Origin: Cheiracanthium punctorium | Taxonomy: Eukaryota; Arthropoda; Arachnida; Araneae; Cheiracanthiidae | Direction of reading: 5' to 3' | Assembly: GCA_038373885.1 (NCBI GenBank) | Contig: JAWZYV010012262.1 | Span: forward strand, 214,379-278,378 | Length of the DNA stretch: 64,000 nt | Shown here: in pieces, positions 35,106 to 46,462 of the stretch | Layout of the letters: each line of letters starts with the position of its first letter | Position numbering within the stretch: the first letter of the stretch is position 1 | Made by a program: the position numbers and the translations under genes | Notes under the pieces: generated by a model | Told to the model about the DNA's origin: nothing | What the model saw: the letters and a program-made list of their open reading frames with translations, nothing else | The model's database searches: none

Positions 35106-36087
35106 TAGGGGAGAGGGGGTCATAGTGTGACGATAGATATTTTTCTATGGTTCAAAATCCCAAAAATTAGGGAAAAAAATCCATAATTTATAGTTAACCA
35201 CTATTGCAATATTATGGAAACTAATCACTGTCACAATTCATCTTGTGGGAAGTAGCAGCCATTTTTGTTTCTACTACTACTGTTGGAAAAATCAGACAAG
35301 TACTTTTATGGATATGAGCAGTAAATTGTCATCTGATAATCAATATCTTTGCTTTAATTTAAAGCTTAAACTTCCTAAAATGTCGTTGCATGCATGTAGT
35401 GACCTTTATTCTATTGATAAATTTTATACAACTTTTGAGTATAGATTTAAAAAGACTTCTTGGGAGTACAGTGGGACATCTTGATTGGGGTACAGTGGGA
35501 CAGTGCCCCACGGTGTGTAAACCTATGGCCTGTGTAGGTACAGAAAGAACAATGACACAGTTATCATTTCCAGTAGACTTCAGATCTTATTCCGTGATAA
35601 AATGAACTTTTGAGAACATTTTGCTATCATTTATAGTTTCATTTGATGCTACTTTATTATTTTAATTCATCAAAAATTATTCAATAAACAGTTTTGCAAC
35701 TCTTTAAAATGCGTTTCACTATAATAACTATTTTTAAGACTTGTCATTTGGAAGCTGCTTTAATGTACTGTCTTAACCCGAATTTAACTATAATAATAAT
35801 GTGTTGCCATAGTATAGCTGATTTTTTATGTTCCTTACTCATCTCCCATTGTACCCCGATTCCAGTCCAAGTGTGCCCCGCAAAGGGGCACACTGGGACA
35901 ACTTGAGTACCTTTTATTTTTATTTTTTCACAGAATAAAATAACTATAAATTCCGAAAAAAAAGTGTAACGAAAGCTAAAAGTTGTCAAAATATTGTTCT
36001 GTACTTAAGTTTTATTTGTAATTAAAACGGAAAAAAATCTATTACAAAACAAGCGAAAATTGTCCCACTGGGCCCCTCTGTCCCCTA
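35106..36087. mobile_element. GTGGGACA-rich element with GGGG/CCCC inverted ends
   Basis: The left end TAGGGGAGAGGGGGTCATAG is complementary with mismatches to the right end ACTGGGCCCCTCTGTCCCCTA. Inside, words of the type CAGTGGGACA and TGCCCC appear repeatedly in both orientations (35470-35515, 35845-35900, 36060-36075). No convincing transposase frame is present; open frames of 70-81 codons are unrelated to known domains. It looks like a non-autonomous DNA element, about 980 bp, of a group I cannot name with confidence. Confidence 0.6.
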
Positions 36088-36551
36088 GGTGGTAGTGCCT
36101 TTGCTTTCAGACATTTCTTCAAGATTGTCTGTCGAAATTTCTCTGTCTTTTAACTGACTGAAAAAGTACCTATTAGATGGAACAGTGGAGCCTCATTTAA
36201 CGAGCACCGCTCATAATGCATAATGCGTTTAACGAGCAAAAAAAATTCTTTAAAAAATAATCTCGCTTAGAAAACTTAACTCGCTTTAAAACTGTAGCCT
36301 TACAGCAAAATACAATATTCTGAAAACATCCTCTTTGCACCAAGAAAGCTTATCACTGGCTGCTTATGATATAATTGGCCTCTTTTTTTCTGGTGGTATA
36401 TCAGCTGTGTATTCATCATACATTGTGGATATATAATCCTCAGTCAGATCAAGTCCATTGTCAGCCCAGTGCAAAGCAAAAGATAGTTTAGGGGTAACAA
36501 AATCTTCCGATTATGGCTGAACTCCACTGTTTTATAGTACAATCTATAAAA
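36088..36551. other. AT-rich DNA; one pogo-like terminus
   Basis: ACAGTGGAGCCTCATTTAACG at 36182-36202 resembles a pogo-like end, but no partner was found nearby. No gene seen. Confidence 0.45.
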
Positions 36552-36553
36552 TA

Positions 36554-37356
36554 CAAAGTGATCAGAAAATGAGTATACATTTGAAAAATTGATAATTCAC
36601 GAAATAATGTAGGTAAAGAGGTAAAAATTGACACACATGTTTGGAATGACAAGTATTACAACCTCAAAAAAGAAAAGTTCAAAAAATAGCCGACAGATGG
36701 CCTTTCATGTGATAAGAAAAGTAATAATTTGCATAACAAATTATGACAAAGCAAAGACAATGTTCTTCAGAACAAATACTCAATATGTCGACCGTCATTC
36801 TTCAACAATAGCTGTAGTCGTGGGACAATGTCGTGAACAGTACTGTACTGCATGTCTGTATGGTGAGGCATTGGCGTCGGATGTTCTCTTTTAGCATCCC
36901 TATAGATCTCGGTTGACCAAGATAGGCTTGCCACTTCAGGTAACACCAAAGCCAATAATCACATGGAGTGAGATCTGGGTACCTGGGAGTCTAAGCATGA
37001 CGAAAGTGGCGTCTCAGCACACGATCATCGCCAAACGACGTGCACAGCAGATTCCTCATTCTGATAGTACAGCTTCACTAACAGTGTCTTTTCTGGTAAC
37101 GTCAACATGGCTGCAATTACTGGTGCATCCGATTCCTTTTCTCATTACAGCTTCTTTTATACACGATTCTCATGCAGCATCTCTGACGTTTTGCTATCCA
37201 GTGCTACCTACTGGCCATTTTTTTAACTTTCTTTTTTTTTTAGGATGTAATAAAACCCGCATGTCATTCCAAGAATGAGTGCCAATTGTTACCTCGCTAC
37301 CTAGATTATTCCGTAAATTAATTTTTCAAATGCATACTCATTTTCTGATCACCCTG
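36554..37356 (-). mobile_element. mariner-type transposon, internally deleted
   Basis: Inverted ends of about 150 bp lie within TA (36552-36553, 37357-37358). Both ends share GTGATCAGAAAATGAGTAT, TGCATTTGAAAAATT-type sequence, a TTGGAATGACA word and TAGGTA words. The element is 803 bp instead of about 1.3 kb. It carries both the N-terminus and the C-terminus of a transposase on the minus strand with the catalytic middle deleted. Confidence 0.88.
36767..37132 (-). pseudogene. mariner-type transposase relic (N- and C-terminal parts)
   Basis: On the minus strand the N-terminal part reads MLTLPEKTLLVKLYYQNEES, the usual start of a transposase type common in arthropods. Only some 90 bp later the frame shows CDYWLW and, after shifts, SIGMLKENIRRQCLTIQT and LLLKNDGRHIEYLF, the conserved C-terminal end. 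The region with the catalytic DD(D/E) residues is deleted, and several frameshifts and stops follow. Confidence 0.85.
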
Positions 37357-37358
37357 TA

Positions 37359-38509
37359 TACACATTTTAATTCATATCCATTCTATCACTAGAAGTCTCG
37401 TACCGATTAGCGGGTAGTGTTAGATATTCTATGAGTGTAAAAACAAGAAACTGGATAATTTTAAACTCAATTTTGTATTTGTGTATGTATGTATGTATTC
37501 GAGCTGAGTCACCCTATGATAGCCAATTTAAGGTGGATGTCCATGCCAAAAGTTATGTGATCTTAGACAACCAAAAATGATTCGTACTTATCGTTCACTT
37601 AAAATATTCAATTCTAAATTTACTTAAAAATACTTAAAAGAAAGCAGCGTATAAAAATACATTAGAAACACGTGAAAGGGTTAAAAAATAAAGTTTTGCA
37701 AATCAGTGTTACGTATTAATCATAATAAGTCAAAAAATAAAGGAATTAACCAAACAATTAAAATTTTAGCCTTCTTTACACACATATTATGGATTGGACA
37801 AAAAATCATTGCGTTTTTTAGTATGGTAATATTTCACCCGTCCAAAGTTATTGATGCTAATAATACAAAACTCGACACATACTTCAAGATAGGTGCTACA
37901 TTAAGCAGCATTTTCCAAAAATTTGTAATCTATGAGGAATGAGGGTGGGGGCAAAAAGCTACATTAGCCTATCCCACGTGATCTCGAAGAAGAAAAAGAG
38001 ATATCCATAAAATTCTTGCTGTAAAACACAACACCTACAAATTTCTAAAAATACATTTCGACATTTTGAAATTTGCCCTCCAAGGATGGTAGACGTGATA
38101 ATAAAAAAAGGAGAGGGTGGCCATCTTTCATGGAAGGAGAAGAAGTACTACCTGTAAAATTCTTACTTTAAAATGTAGCAAATGTTAGTCCAATGTTTAG
38201 GCACAACTTGTCAGCAATTAAAAACTTGCTGAAAATTTATTTGTTTTATGTTTATGCAAGGAAACTCAATTACTTTTTGGCCAACCTTATATAATCAAGT
38301 AAAAAAAAATATCGGAAATAGTTATATCAAGTTTTGTATACATATTTCTGATCCACACCAAAGAAACACGAATATATCGGAAACTGATATTTCCTCAGCC
38401 CCCTCTAACAGAATGAATAAAGTCATACCCAGCAGAAGAATCCAGCAGATATCGCAGAAACTAAAAGAAGCACCTTTTTTGCAGAGGTCAATAACTACAC
38501 TTCAATAAC
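37359..38509. other. AT-rich DNA, no gene seen
   Basis: Short frames of 78 and 86 codons lack recognisable domains. No repeats were identified apart from a (TATG)n patch near 37484. Confidence 0.5.
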
Positions 38510-38785
38510 TCTCTGACTCCAGACCACAACTCGATAAGTCCATCACGGTTGCCTTCCGCCATTCCCCCCAGTAACTTGCCTTTAATTACCTCTTGCAAAT
38601 GGGTTCCACAACAACTGGGCTTGGGTCATCAGCGCCTGACCAGATGCAGCCCGGGAGGATGTTTGTTTGGACGTGACTTGCGGAAGGAGCAGTCAGTCGT
38701 GTGGATGCACTGCATATGCAGCAAGATAACTGAATTGTGGGGTAGACATGAAGAGTATCAGAATCAGGTTAAAGCGGGTTAGAGA
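38510..38785. other. GC-elevated island, possibly conserved non-coding
   Basis: Balanced composition between AT-rich flanks, with TTTAATTACC, TGCAAATGGG and CTGCATATGCAG words. A 77-codon frame (38549-38782) has no recognisable domain. Candidate regulatory element by composition only. Confidence 0.35.
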
Positions 38786-39209
38786 TCTTTAGTTTTAGAT
38801 TGTGGCCAGAAAAAAAAAGTACTTGTTTATATCGCACTACTTTATGCAATAAGCAAGATTAAATATGAGAATTTAATTGAATACGAATGTTCCACTGCAC
38901 TATTCAGTTTGTTTTCCTTACCATTTACGACAAGATTTAAATTTTGGAAGTTTAATCCCTTCTTTATTATTAGGTGCATTTGTAATCACATTTTTAGTAA
39001 CTGAATATTTTAATTCTGGGTAGAACAGAATCATGCGAAATTATGTACTGAAAAGTCAGTATTATGATTATTACCCTAAAGATTTATGTACACTCGCGTA
39101 TTTTGAATAATTTATACTAAATTATTTTCACTTCAGCAAAATTTCAGTTTCTGGAAACCTGATGATGTTTTTCTGATAACATTTCTATTTCTTCCAGCTT
39201 TTTAATGTT

Positions 39210-39764
39210 CAGTTGAACCTGCCTATCTCGAATCTCGAGAAATAGATAAAAAATCGAGATAAATAAGTTTCTAGTTATAGAAGTTTTAATGGCCGCCAAC
39301 TAAAAAAATGTTTTAATTGTTCTTGTTGTAGAAAAATAGAGTGGCATGATTCCAGATTAATTATAGATACACCCAAAACATTCTTTTAGCACGCATACAT
39401 ATCTCTTATAATAAAAATTGTGTTTCAATGACTTTTGACGTTTCTTTGTTCTATTGGCTTTCTAAGGTTACCAAGAACTGTGTATCTCTCGCAGCCACAT
39501 TTACCTGAGACTTAAAAAAGTTGTTGAGAGTTCCTCTGCGTCTATTCTTGTGTTTTTAGATGCATCGCCCTGACATTTCTCATGTTGAGGAAAACTTGCC
39601 TTCAAGCATCAATTTTAGCAACATCCTTAAAAATTCGATATATTACGGTTTTAAAGGAAAATTTTTCAAGATAAACATGGAAAACACATTAAATTTGCAA
39701 GTCTAGAGAATTTTATAAATTTCGAGGTATTGAGGTTTTCGTGATAGACAGGCGAGTTCAACTG
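39210..39764. mobile_element. pogo-like element, non-autonomous
   Basis: The left end CAGTTGAACCTGCCTATCTC matches the complement of the right end GACAGGCGAGTTCAACTG with small changes, and TCGAG words cluster inside both ends. No transposase frame is present. A TA duplication is not evident, so the superfamily is inferred from the end sequence. Confidence 0.6.
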
Positions 39765-39830
39765 TGGTGGTCGATTATTTCTTTCTTTTAATCGACATGA
39801 TTTTAATTAGTCTGTTGCTTTCGAGATGAG

Positions 39831-40036
39831 CCGTCGACAGGTGGTGTAGTGGTTAAAGAATCATTCTGTCACATCTTGGGTCTAGGTTCAATTCCCGGCT
39901 TGGATATTATTAGTCTGATCCTTTATAAAGGGTAAGTGGCCACCCACTGTGTTCTCCCATGATAAAATGGCCAGTATTTCAGGCCTCGGTAGTGGTGAAG
40001 CAATTACTGAAAATAATAATAATAATAATAATAATG
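39831..40036 (+). mobile_element. tRNA-derived SINE with (AAT)n tail
   Basis: An A box (GTGGTGTAGTGGTTAAAG, 39841-39858) and a B box (GGTTCAATTCC, 39885-39895) lie about 30 bp apart, as in the internal RNA polymerase III promoter of tRNA genes. The tRNA part does not fold into a good tRNA. A body of about 110 bp follows, ending in (AAT)n at about 40010-40034. The promoter boxes look close to consensus. Confidence 0.78.
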
Positions 40037-41680
40037 ATTTCGAGATAGATCAGCATTTCATCCTTTTCAGCACTTCAGTGCACCACACCAATTCATTAAT
40101 CAGAGCACGCAACAAAAATTCTTGAGCACATTTTTGCATCTAATGAACTCCCCCATCCCTCGATTTCGGATCACAGCTGCATCTTTTCCATCTTTCAATA
40201 CTTCTTCGCCACAAAGGAGGGAGACCGGGCGACACATTGTGCATATATGACGGACTGCCGGGCTTATGATGTCCCCCCCTCCTCCATTCGGATATAACTT
40301 TTATACCCCTCCCCCCCCTCTCCACCGATTTTTTTTTTTTTTTTTCGAAAGGTTCCTTTATGGCCTTCCGAAACTGTTTATTGTACCCCCCACTATCAGA
40401 GTGTTAACGGGTGTACGACAAGGGGGTGCACACAGCATAGCACATACACGATGTGCTTGACTTTTTGAAGTAACAACCTCCCCCCACATCCCCCACCTCT
40501 TTACGAAAAAAAAAAAAAAAGGCTTTACAACTCGTCGCAGATGGGCTTTATATGCTCTCTCTCACTCTGTGGTTGAATTCGATGTCCTTTTGCAGTAGTG
40601 TGAGTTGCTTCTGAATCAGCGTTTTCAAACGATCATTTTGGAATGTTTAGAATCCTCCTCTTCCCCCCCCCCCCCCCGCCACTTTCGAATTTTATTTTTT
40701 TCTTTCCCCTTTTGATCATCATCTCTCGAGTATAGATTCATTGTTGAAATATACAGACGGGATCCGCGAAAATGCTCAGTGGTTTTAAGCGAGACGAATT
40801 GCTTTTAATAGTGAGGGTTTTTTTTTTTCTCTCTCTCAACAAAATCCCAGTTGTGCGCATATTTGCCATGGAGAAAGAGCGTTTAATAACGAATCCCGCC
40901 GGTAGCCTGTAGAGGGAGTGACTAATCCTGAAAAATATCTTTCCGGTAGGTTTTTAAAAAAACGTGCATTGCAGGAAAAGTTGTGCATCAGCGTGAAATG
41001 AATACTCCGCAATCTTTGGAGGAAACGAACAGGAATAAAGAATACATTTTGTCGGAAAGGACAAATTGTGTGAATTAAAGGGGAACAGGTGAACATTTAA
41101 AGTGTAAATAATATTGCATTGTCATAAATTCTAATCGACAACTTAACAAAACGGACGTTTTGTCTTTGGTTTTTCATGATCGATTAAATTTTTTTACTAT
41201 ATTCAACTGTAAGTTTGATAAGTTCTAAGATTTTTACTTTAAAATTTTCACTATATTTCTGTCAGACAATTTTTGTTATAACGCTAATATATTTAATACA
41301 TAAAGTTTTAAAAGCCTATTACTGTATATCTAAACTTATATATGTATTTCTAAACTTAAAAATGCTTATCTTAAATCGTATTACTGTCATCGATGTATAT
41401 GCAATAACGCTTTCAAAATAAAACGATATTTTAATACAATAAGAGATAAATTTTTACACATTCTAAGGTTTTTTAAAGGGGAAGGTGCAGAGGGGGGGAA
41501 ATCAAAGAAAACGACTTTTCATTACTTGAACAGATTCATGGAATTATGATATAATAGCCGCCTCCGGCGACCAGCTGGTTCGCCATCTTAATAAATCTTG
41601 TTCAGAGAGAATCCTGTTCCTGACCGGCTTCCTTGGCACTGAAATCTCTCAGATTCTGAATGGAATTTAAAATTAAGATG
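40037..41680. other. Non-coding DNA with homopolymer tracts and GC-elevated patches
   Basis: It contains C runs at about 40310-40318 and 40663-40677, a T run at 40330-40345 and an A run at 40506-40520. Patches at 40145-40290 and 41560-41640 are GC-elevated. Open frames up to 86 codons have no recognisable domain. Confidence 0.45.
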
Positions 41681-41688
41681 GTTACAAA

Positions 41689-41833
41689 TAGGAGCGGCCC
41701 TACGGTAAGTGTCGCCCCCTGCTAATATAAAAAAGATGCCCCCTTTTATGCTCTACTTAGTTTTTGTGTTCGAAATGACTCCCCTTCAAAGCCGGCGCCC
41801 AGATGCGATGATTATTGTTTCGGGCCGCCTCTG
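41689..41833. mobile_element. Short hAT MITE
   Basis: The right end CGGGCCGCCTCTG and the left end TAGGAGCGGCCC are imperfect inverted repeats of the CAGAGGCGGCCC type. The 8-bp duplication GTTACAAA (41681-41688) and GTTGCAAA (41834-41841) has one difference. The 145-bp element has no coding capacity. Confidence 0.7.
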
Positions 41834-41841
41834 GTTGCAAA

Positions 41842-42756
41842 AATAAGATGGTTAAATGATAAAAACCTACAAAAAGGAACAAATTATCTTCGTCCTATAT
41901 TAATTCTGAAGAGCTTCTGGATATATTGGCCTTTATCAAAAAGCGAAAAGGGAAAAAAAAAGTAAGAAAATCTGAAGCACTTTCAGATTTTAAATACGCA
42001 CTAAAGTGCTATATATTAAAAGCGTATTATAATTCATGGGTCTTCCCTATTTTCGTTCCTTATTTCGTTAAGTTGGAAAGTATATCATTATTCATGAGTG
42101 TGATTAAACAAAATTAAAATTGATATTTCTAATATCCTTTTTTCTGGATGTAATACATTAGAAAAAACTCGGCTGTTCAAGCCTCGTGAGGGGGAGATTC
42201 CCCCCTGAACCCCCTATTTTTTTTAGTTTCATTATTGCCATATTAAGACGATATTAATTGACTATGTAATTTTATCTCGAATCTTTCCAGTATTTCGCCT
42301 GGTAACCCTATGTTGAAATTTTTATTATTGTAACCTATTTATAGAAAAATACATGGGGTGTTACGAAATATTGTAACAATATTGTAACTTACGAAATATT
42401 GTAACAATAGATTAAAGCTGTTGTGAGCTAATAGTATTTAAATATATGTACAAAATACATGTGATGCATATTCTACAGTTTACGAAATTTTGTAACAATA
42501 GATTAAAGCTGTTGTGAACTAATAGTATTTAAATATATGTAAAATTATGTCGCTTTTTTATGTAGCATTTTTGGGACACATTTTTCATACAATTTTCAAT
42601 AAAGGGGGTGAGAGATAAAGTGACATAGTCATTAATAGATGGAGAAAAGCTGCACAGAAAAATGCACAATTCCAACTGAATGAAAATTTCAAAAACTTAT
42701 TCTCAGGAGTATTCAGCAGACGATAAATTGCGCCAAGCGTTAGAATCATCTCCTCA
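41842..42756. other. AT-rich DNA with a small internal duplication
   Basis: The segment AACAATAGATTAAAGCTGTT with its following 45 bp occurs at about 42400-42462 and again at 42493-42541. A C/G-rich foldback GGGGGAGATTCCCCC lies at 42190-42204. No gene seen. Confidence 0.55.
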
Positions 42757-43192
42757 AAATCTCACATCAACCATTTTATTTTTCGCCAAATTAAAAAGGT
42801 GCACATTCTAGTTTCGAAAAATTTCCAAATCCTATTTTTCTTTTGAGTATAAAACATTTCATTCCTGCTCTGATTTCACATGCACACGATATTTTAATTA
42901 AAAAACAACCTTACAAGTAATCTAAACAAAGAAAATCGTTATGCTTTTATTTTTACTTCAAGAGTCTGAATAATTTAATAAACTTGCCAAACATGGCAAC
43001 CTAGATATGCTCAAACCTCGCTTATCTCCTAAAATAATTCGAATTTCGAAAAAATCGCTTCGAGGTGTGTCGGGACCCGTCCTGAAGAATTTCCGTACAA
43101 AATTTGGTAGGTCAACGATCCCCCGTCTGCGAGCTACGCGAGACACAGACAAACTAACGGACAGTTTACACATTGCTTTATTTATATAGATT
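42757..43192 (+). mobile_element. Divergent 3' part of the unclassified repeat family, with another 3' end
   Basis: From CTCAAAATCTCACATC to AACATGGCAACC this matches 15080-15345 and 21985-22250 (shared: CATTTTATTTTTCGCCAAA-like, CATTCCTGCTCTGATTTC, CATGCACACGATATT). After about 43010 the sequence is different from the two long copies. It ends GACACAGACAAACTAACGGA and a T-rich TTTATTTATATAGATT, a layout like the (CAAA)n...ATTTATAAGATT end of the long copies. Confidence 0.7.
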
Positions 43193-43500
43193 TCCTTCAA
43201 ATTGTACTACTATGAATATTGTTATTTTTATTTTTAATATGCTCAATTATCAGCTTTCTGACTTCCAAAACTTTTATTTTTCCATATTTCTGTTGGGCAC
43301 TTTTGTTACAACGCCAATATATTTAATACAATGCAGCTTTGAAAGTCTTTACCATATGATGGCTTTGAAAGTCATATCATCTAAACTCATATATATATCT
43401 TAAATCATATTACTTTAGTTATCGATAATAAATTAAATATGCAGTCAATACTTAAAAAAAGTTAATGCATTTAGAGTTAATTTTTGTTACTCTTTGTGAT

Positions 43501-43539
<39 letters not shown>

Positions 43540-43552
43540 AATAATACATATA
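43193..43552. other. AT-rich DNA with (AC)n-(AT)n microsatellite
   Basis: (AC)12-13 at 43501-43525 runs into (AT)n to 43538. No gene seen. Confidence 0.6.
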
Positions 43553-43702
43553 TATATATATTAAGTTCTAACGAAAGTTTCCCGCCACCGCAAACATCGT
43601 CAGCACACAGTTCACGTTAGCGTATTTGCTCATATTTTGTCAAACGATTTCTGGCATTTGAAAGAAAGAGACTTACTTTATAACACTGTATAATGAAATC
43701 TG

Positions 43703-43704
<2 letters not shown>

Positions 43705-43781
<77 letters not shown>
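43705..43781. repeat. (TA)n microsatellite, about 38 units
   Basis: An uninterrupted alternation of T and A, inside the mariner remnant. Frames through it read as IYIYIY and are meaningless. Confidence 0.95.
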
Positions 43782-43785
<4 letters not shown>

Positions 43786-43862
43786 ACACATATATATTTA
43801 TCATTAAGAACAAGATGTCTCAAATGGAACTATCATTCTAGTGGATTAGAGCCATCATTTAC

Positions 43863-44102
43863 TTACAGTTCTGTTGCAAAAAGTCAGCTACAGAATATCA
43901 ACGAATTATGCGTACAGCTTTAAGTACTATTGTTGTATTATGTGACACTGTGCAGGTTTGGTACCGAAAGTTCAAAAACAAGGACTATGACATTCAAGAA
44001 GCAGAGAGCTCTGGCTGCCCTACTAATGTTGATGAGGCCAGCCTGCGAAAACTTGAGGAAGAAGATCAGTCATTAACCACTCGACAGTTATCTAAGGAGT
44101 AA
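43863..44102 (+). pseudogene. mariner transposase, N-terminal fragment
   Basis: The frame reads KSATEYQRIM, then about 20 divergent residues, then TVQVWYRKFKNKDYDIQEAE and TNVDEASLRKLEEEDQSLTT followed by RQLSKE and a stop. This corresponds to the two helix-turn-helix motifs and linker of a mariner transposase (compare the V..WF..FK.GD.D..D..R.GRP pattern). The catalytic domain is absent. The codons for the usual SGRP linker read SGCP. Confidence 0.88.
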
Positions 44103-44159
44103 GAAGTTAGTTTTTCAAGCAGATTTGGCGGGAAAACTTTCGTTATAACCATATATATA

Positions 44160-45050
44160 TATTTGCTTTCACTTGCATGGATGCAGGTTTCATACAATAT
44201 TAATAGTAATTTAAAGTCTTAAAGTATATTTTCTCGTGTGCTTCTTTTACTTGCATTTTGTGCTTCAAATATTTTCCTGAATTTGAAGCTCTTCAATAAA
44301 AAATTACGTAATCATTTTAAATAGTTAGCAAGAGTTTGTCAGAACTACATGTTAAACTTTTCTTGGGAAAAAAAAAAATCATGTTACTTTTTCAAAGTGT
44401 TAAAGGTTCTTTAATAGCACAAGTCATCGAAAACTCTCCATTGTGAGTTCAAACTATTTCTTCAAATGACCGCAAACTTAGAAAGCAATTTACCGAGTTT
44501 TTTTTTTTTTTTTTTTTTTTTTTGTTAAGTAGTTCAGGAAAATGCCCAAAATTTAAACTGTCCGGACACTTTTGATTACTGGACCACTAACTCCCAACTG
44601 GTGGTTTGCGAACTCACGGGGATTCCCCTCTCCCCCTCCCCCCCCCAAAAAAAAAGTGTATAATAAGGCTTCGTGAAACTATATTGCACAACGACTACAC
44701 AATCTCCAACTTCTCAAGGAAAGAAATGTTTGGGAACACTTGGTGTAGATCGTCATTAAAACTGATATTCAAATTTTCTCCCAGAAAGTTTCGGAGAGAA
44801 TATTATAGCGAGAGAGCCAGTCGAAACCGGCAGTATTGGCATAATCATGATGATTAAATATCCCATATCAATATTTCTTGTATTGTGAATTACAGAGTTT
44901 CCACGAATACCTGTATTTTTACTTGATGCCAAGAAAGTGTATGCTAGAGGTAAGGAGTATTGGTTGTTCAGTCTTTGACTGCCGTAATACGCTGCAAAAA
45001 ATGAGTTTACATCTCACTTTTATAACAAAATACTTTCAAACATATTACTG
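44160..45050. other. AT-rich DNA; poly-T run and possible hAT MITE at 44597-44742
   Basis: A run of 26 T lies at 44498-44523. At 44597 ACTGGTGGTTTGCGAAC and near 44730 GTTTGGGAACACTTGG resemble inverted hAT ends, but no 8-bp duplication was found. Frames of 61-83 codons have no domain. Confidence 0.4.
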
Positions 45051-45640
45051 TACTAGAAGATAAAGCCCGTTGTGGAAGCAATTACAACGGACGAAAAACG
45101 ATAGAAAAAGCTTTCGACGAAAACATGTCTAAAATCAATATATTTAATCTTTGTCCACTTAAAATAAATAACTTTATTTTCAATTTTTACTATATACCGA
45201 AATCGGAATTGTATTTTCTTCTGAAAACGTTCGAAAACTTTTCGCATTCGAGAGATTTCGTTTCACTGGGAGCATCCCCTCTGATATGGATGTTCCATGC
45301 AGAGGAAATCATTTTATTTGTGAAAGAAAATGTTAAACTGGCTAATCTAGAAAACTATTTTAAACGAATTGGAATTGCAATTTTCCCTTCAAAGCCTAAT
45401 AACCGTGACTTCAATATGACGTAATTATCACTTGAGACACCTAATTTTTTTCACGCAAATGATTAACTCTTTTTAACTCTCGGAAACAAAATACAGCTGA
45501 AAATAGCGCAAAAATCGCTTGAAAATTAGGGAACGGGTGGATTTTCAGATTTTTAAAGTAGCGCGGATTATTTTCTCTATTTTTATAATTAATTATGGAA
45601 AATTTCAAGCGGATCGTACAAATGATGTAGGTTTTATTAC
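45051..45640 (+). mobile_element. Related member of the unclassified repeat family
   Basis: It starts TACTAGAAGATAAAGCCCGT, similar to the TACTAGCTGAAGTACCCGT start of the long copies. Its body up to about 45500 is repeated in inverse orientation at 52236-52691. Its end (45527-45620) matches the segment GGGAACGGGTGGACTTTCA...AAATTTCAGGCCGAT of the long copies (15435, 22341). A 99-codon frame at 45125-45424 shows no domain, and the homologous segment at 52236-52691 does not preserve it, so I do not call it a gene. Confidence 0.65.
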
Positions 45641-45771
45641 GTTTTTGTGCTTAACTTTTTTAATCTTTTTTGGCGTAATGGTGGTAAAAGTTTTGTCTTG
45701 GAGTGACTGCCCGGAATTGTTACAGAGTCAGTGAGTCGGGGATCAGCGTAAGTATTTAATAGGATTCTTAA

Positions 45772-46458
45772 ACCCTCAGCAGTGTCCACCGGTCCGTTTC
45801 GGACAACTAAACAATACAGAATTTGTAATGCTCAGAACCGACTTTGGATAGAAGAAAAATGAGTGTTTATAGTTACGTGAAGATCTAACTGGAGTTCGTT
45901 TTCTTTATCAGATAGGCTTTTGATATGTGAATCATTATTTTCATAATAAATGCGATAGTGGCCCTTTATATTATCATTATTATAAATCGATTTCAGTAGT
46001 AGAAAAAGTGGGTGCGGTGGCGGTCAGCTGTAAAGGATTGTTAAAAAGTTTCTTCAACTTTGCACAGTCAGCCTTTTTGATTTATTTATCGTTATCATTT
46101 TTTACCAAACAGTTGAAAATTTTCGCAGTGTCTGATGCAGAAGTTAATGAGGAGTGCATTGTAGGTACTTCAGGCTCAGATATGGATGTTTCTACAAAAG
46201 AATATTGTATATATGAAAGATTTTGCCGAAAAAGATTTTTTTTTTTCCCATCTAAAACTGGGTTGCCATTGTGCATGGATAATTTAAATTAAATGATTAT
46301 TTTAAATTCAATGATTTGATTAAAATTTACGTAATTTTTATTTATACAATAGTTTTCTAACCTTTGTATGTATCTAAAGAACAAAATTAAACAGAAAATG
46401 AAATCTCCATTTTTTGACACACTTTTCTGAAATATATGCCCCCCCCCCCGTTAAGGGT
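45772..46458 (+). mobile_element. piggyBac transposon, internally deleted
   Basis: The element ends in ACCCT... and ...AGGGT between TTAA duplications (45768-45771, 46459-46462). It is 687 bp, compared with about 2.5 kb for intact relatives. It holds a fused N- and C-terminal transposase remnant. Confidence 0.75.
45927..46292 (+). pseudogene. piggyBac transposase remnant (termini joined)
   Basis: The 121-codon frame has an acidic stretch SDAEVNEECIVGTSGSDMDV typical of piggyBac N-termini. It is followed within 15 residues by RFCRKRFFFFPSKTGLPLCM, which resembles the cysteine-rich C-terminal end of these proteins (C..C...R..R.FC..KPGLPLC). Several expected cysteines are replaced. The catalytic DDD domain is missing, so the product cannot be active. 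The first 60 residues (MNHYFHNK...) are not recognised and may be untranslated element DNA. Assignment rests on motif memory and the TTAA context. Confidence 0.65.
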
Positions 46459-46462
46459 TTAA

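Larger units (their letters stand above)
43561..44152 (+). mobile_element. mariner transposon remnant
   Basis: Near the left side is TAACGAAAGTTTCCCGCCA and near the right side its complement with small changes (TGGCGGGAAAACTTTCGTTA). The ends lie within (TA)n DNA, so exact boundaries are uncertain. Inside are a long (TA)n microsatellite and the N-terminal part of a transposase. Confidence 0.75.

Noticed and set aside
36182..36202. CAGTGGAGCCTCATTTAACG as a pogo-like element
   Set aside because: Only one terminus is visible; no partner end within several kilobases.
36913..37278. 121-codon plus-strand frame
   Set aside because: Antisense shadow of the mariner relic on the minus strand.
43693..43923. 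76-codon frame of alternating Ile and Tyr
   Set aside because: It is a translation of the (TA)n microsatellite.
44597..44742. Definite hAT MITE call
   Set aside because: End similarity is weak and no 8-bp duplication could be identified, so it is only mentioned within a neighbouring entry.
45125..45424. 99-codon plus-strand frame
   Set aside because: It lies in a dispersed repeat and the inverted copy at 52236-52691 does not keep the frame.
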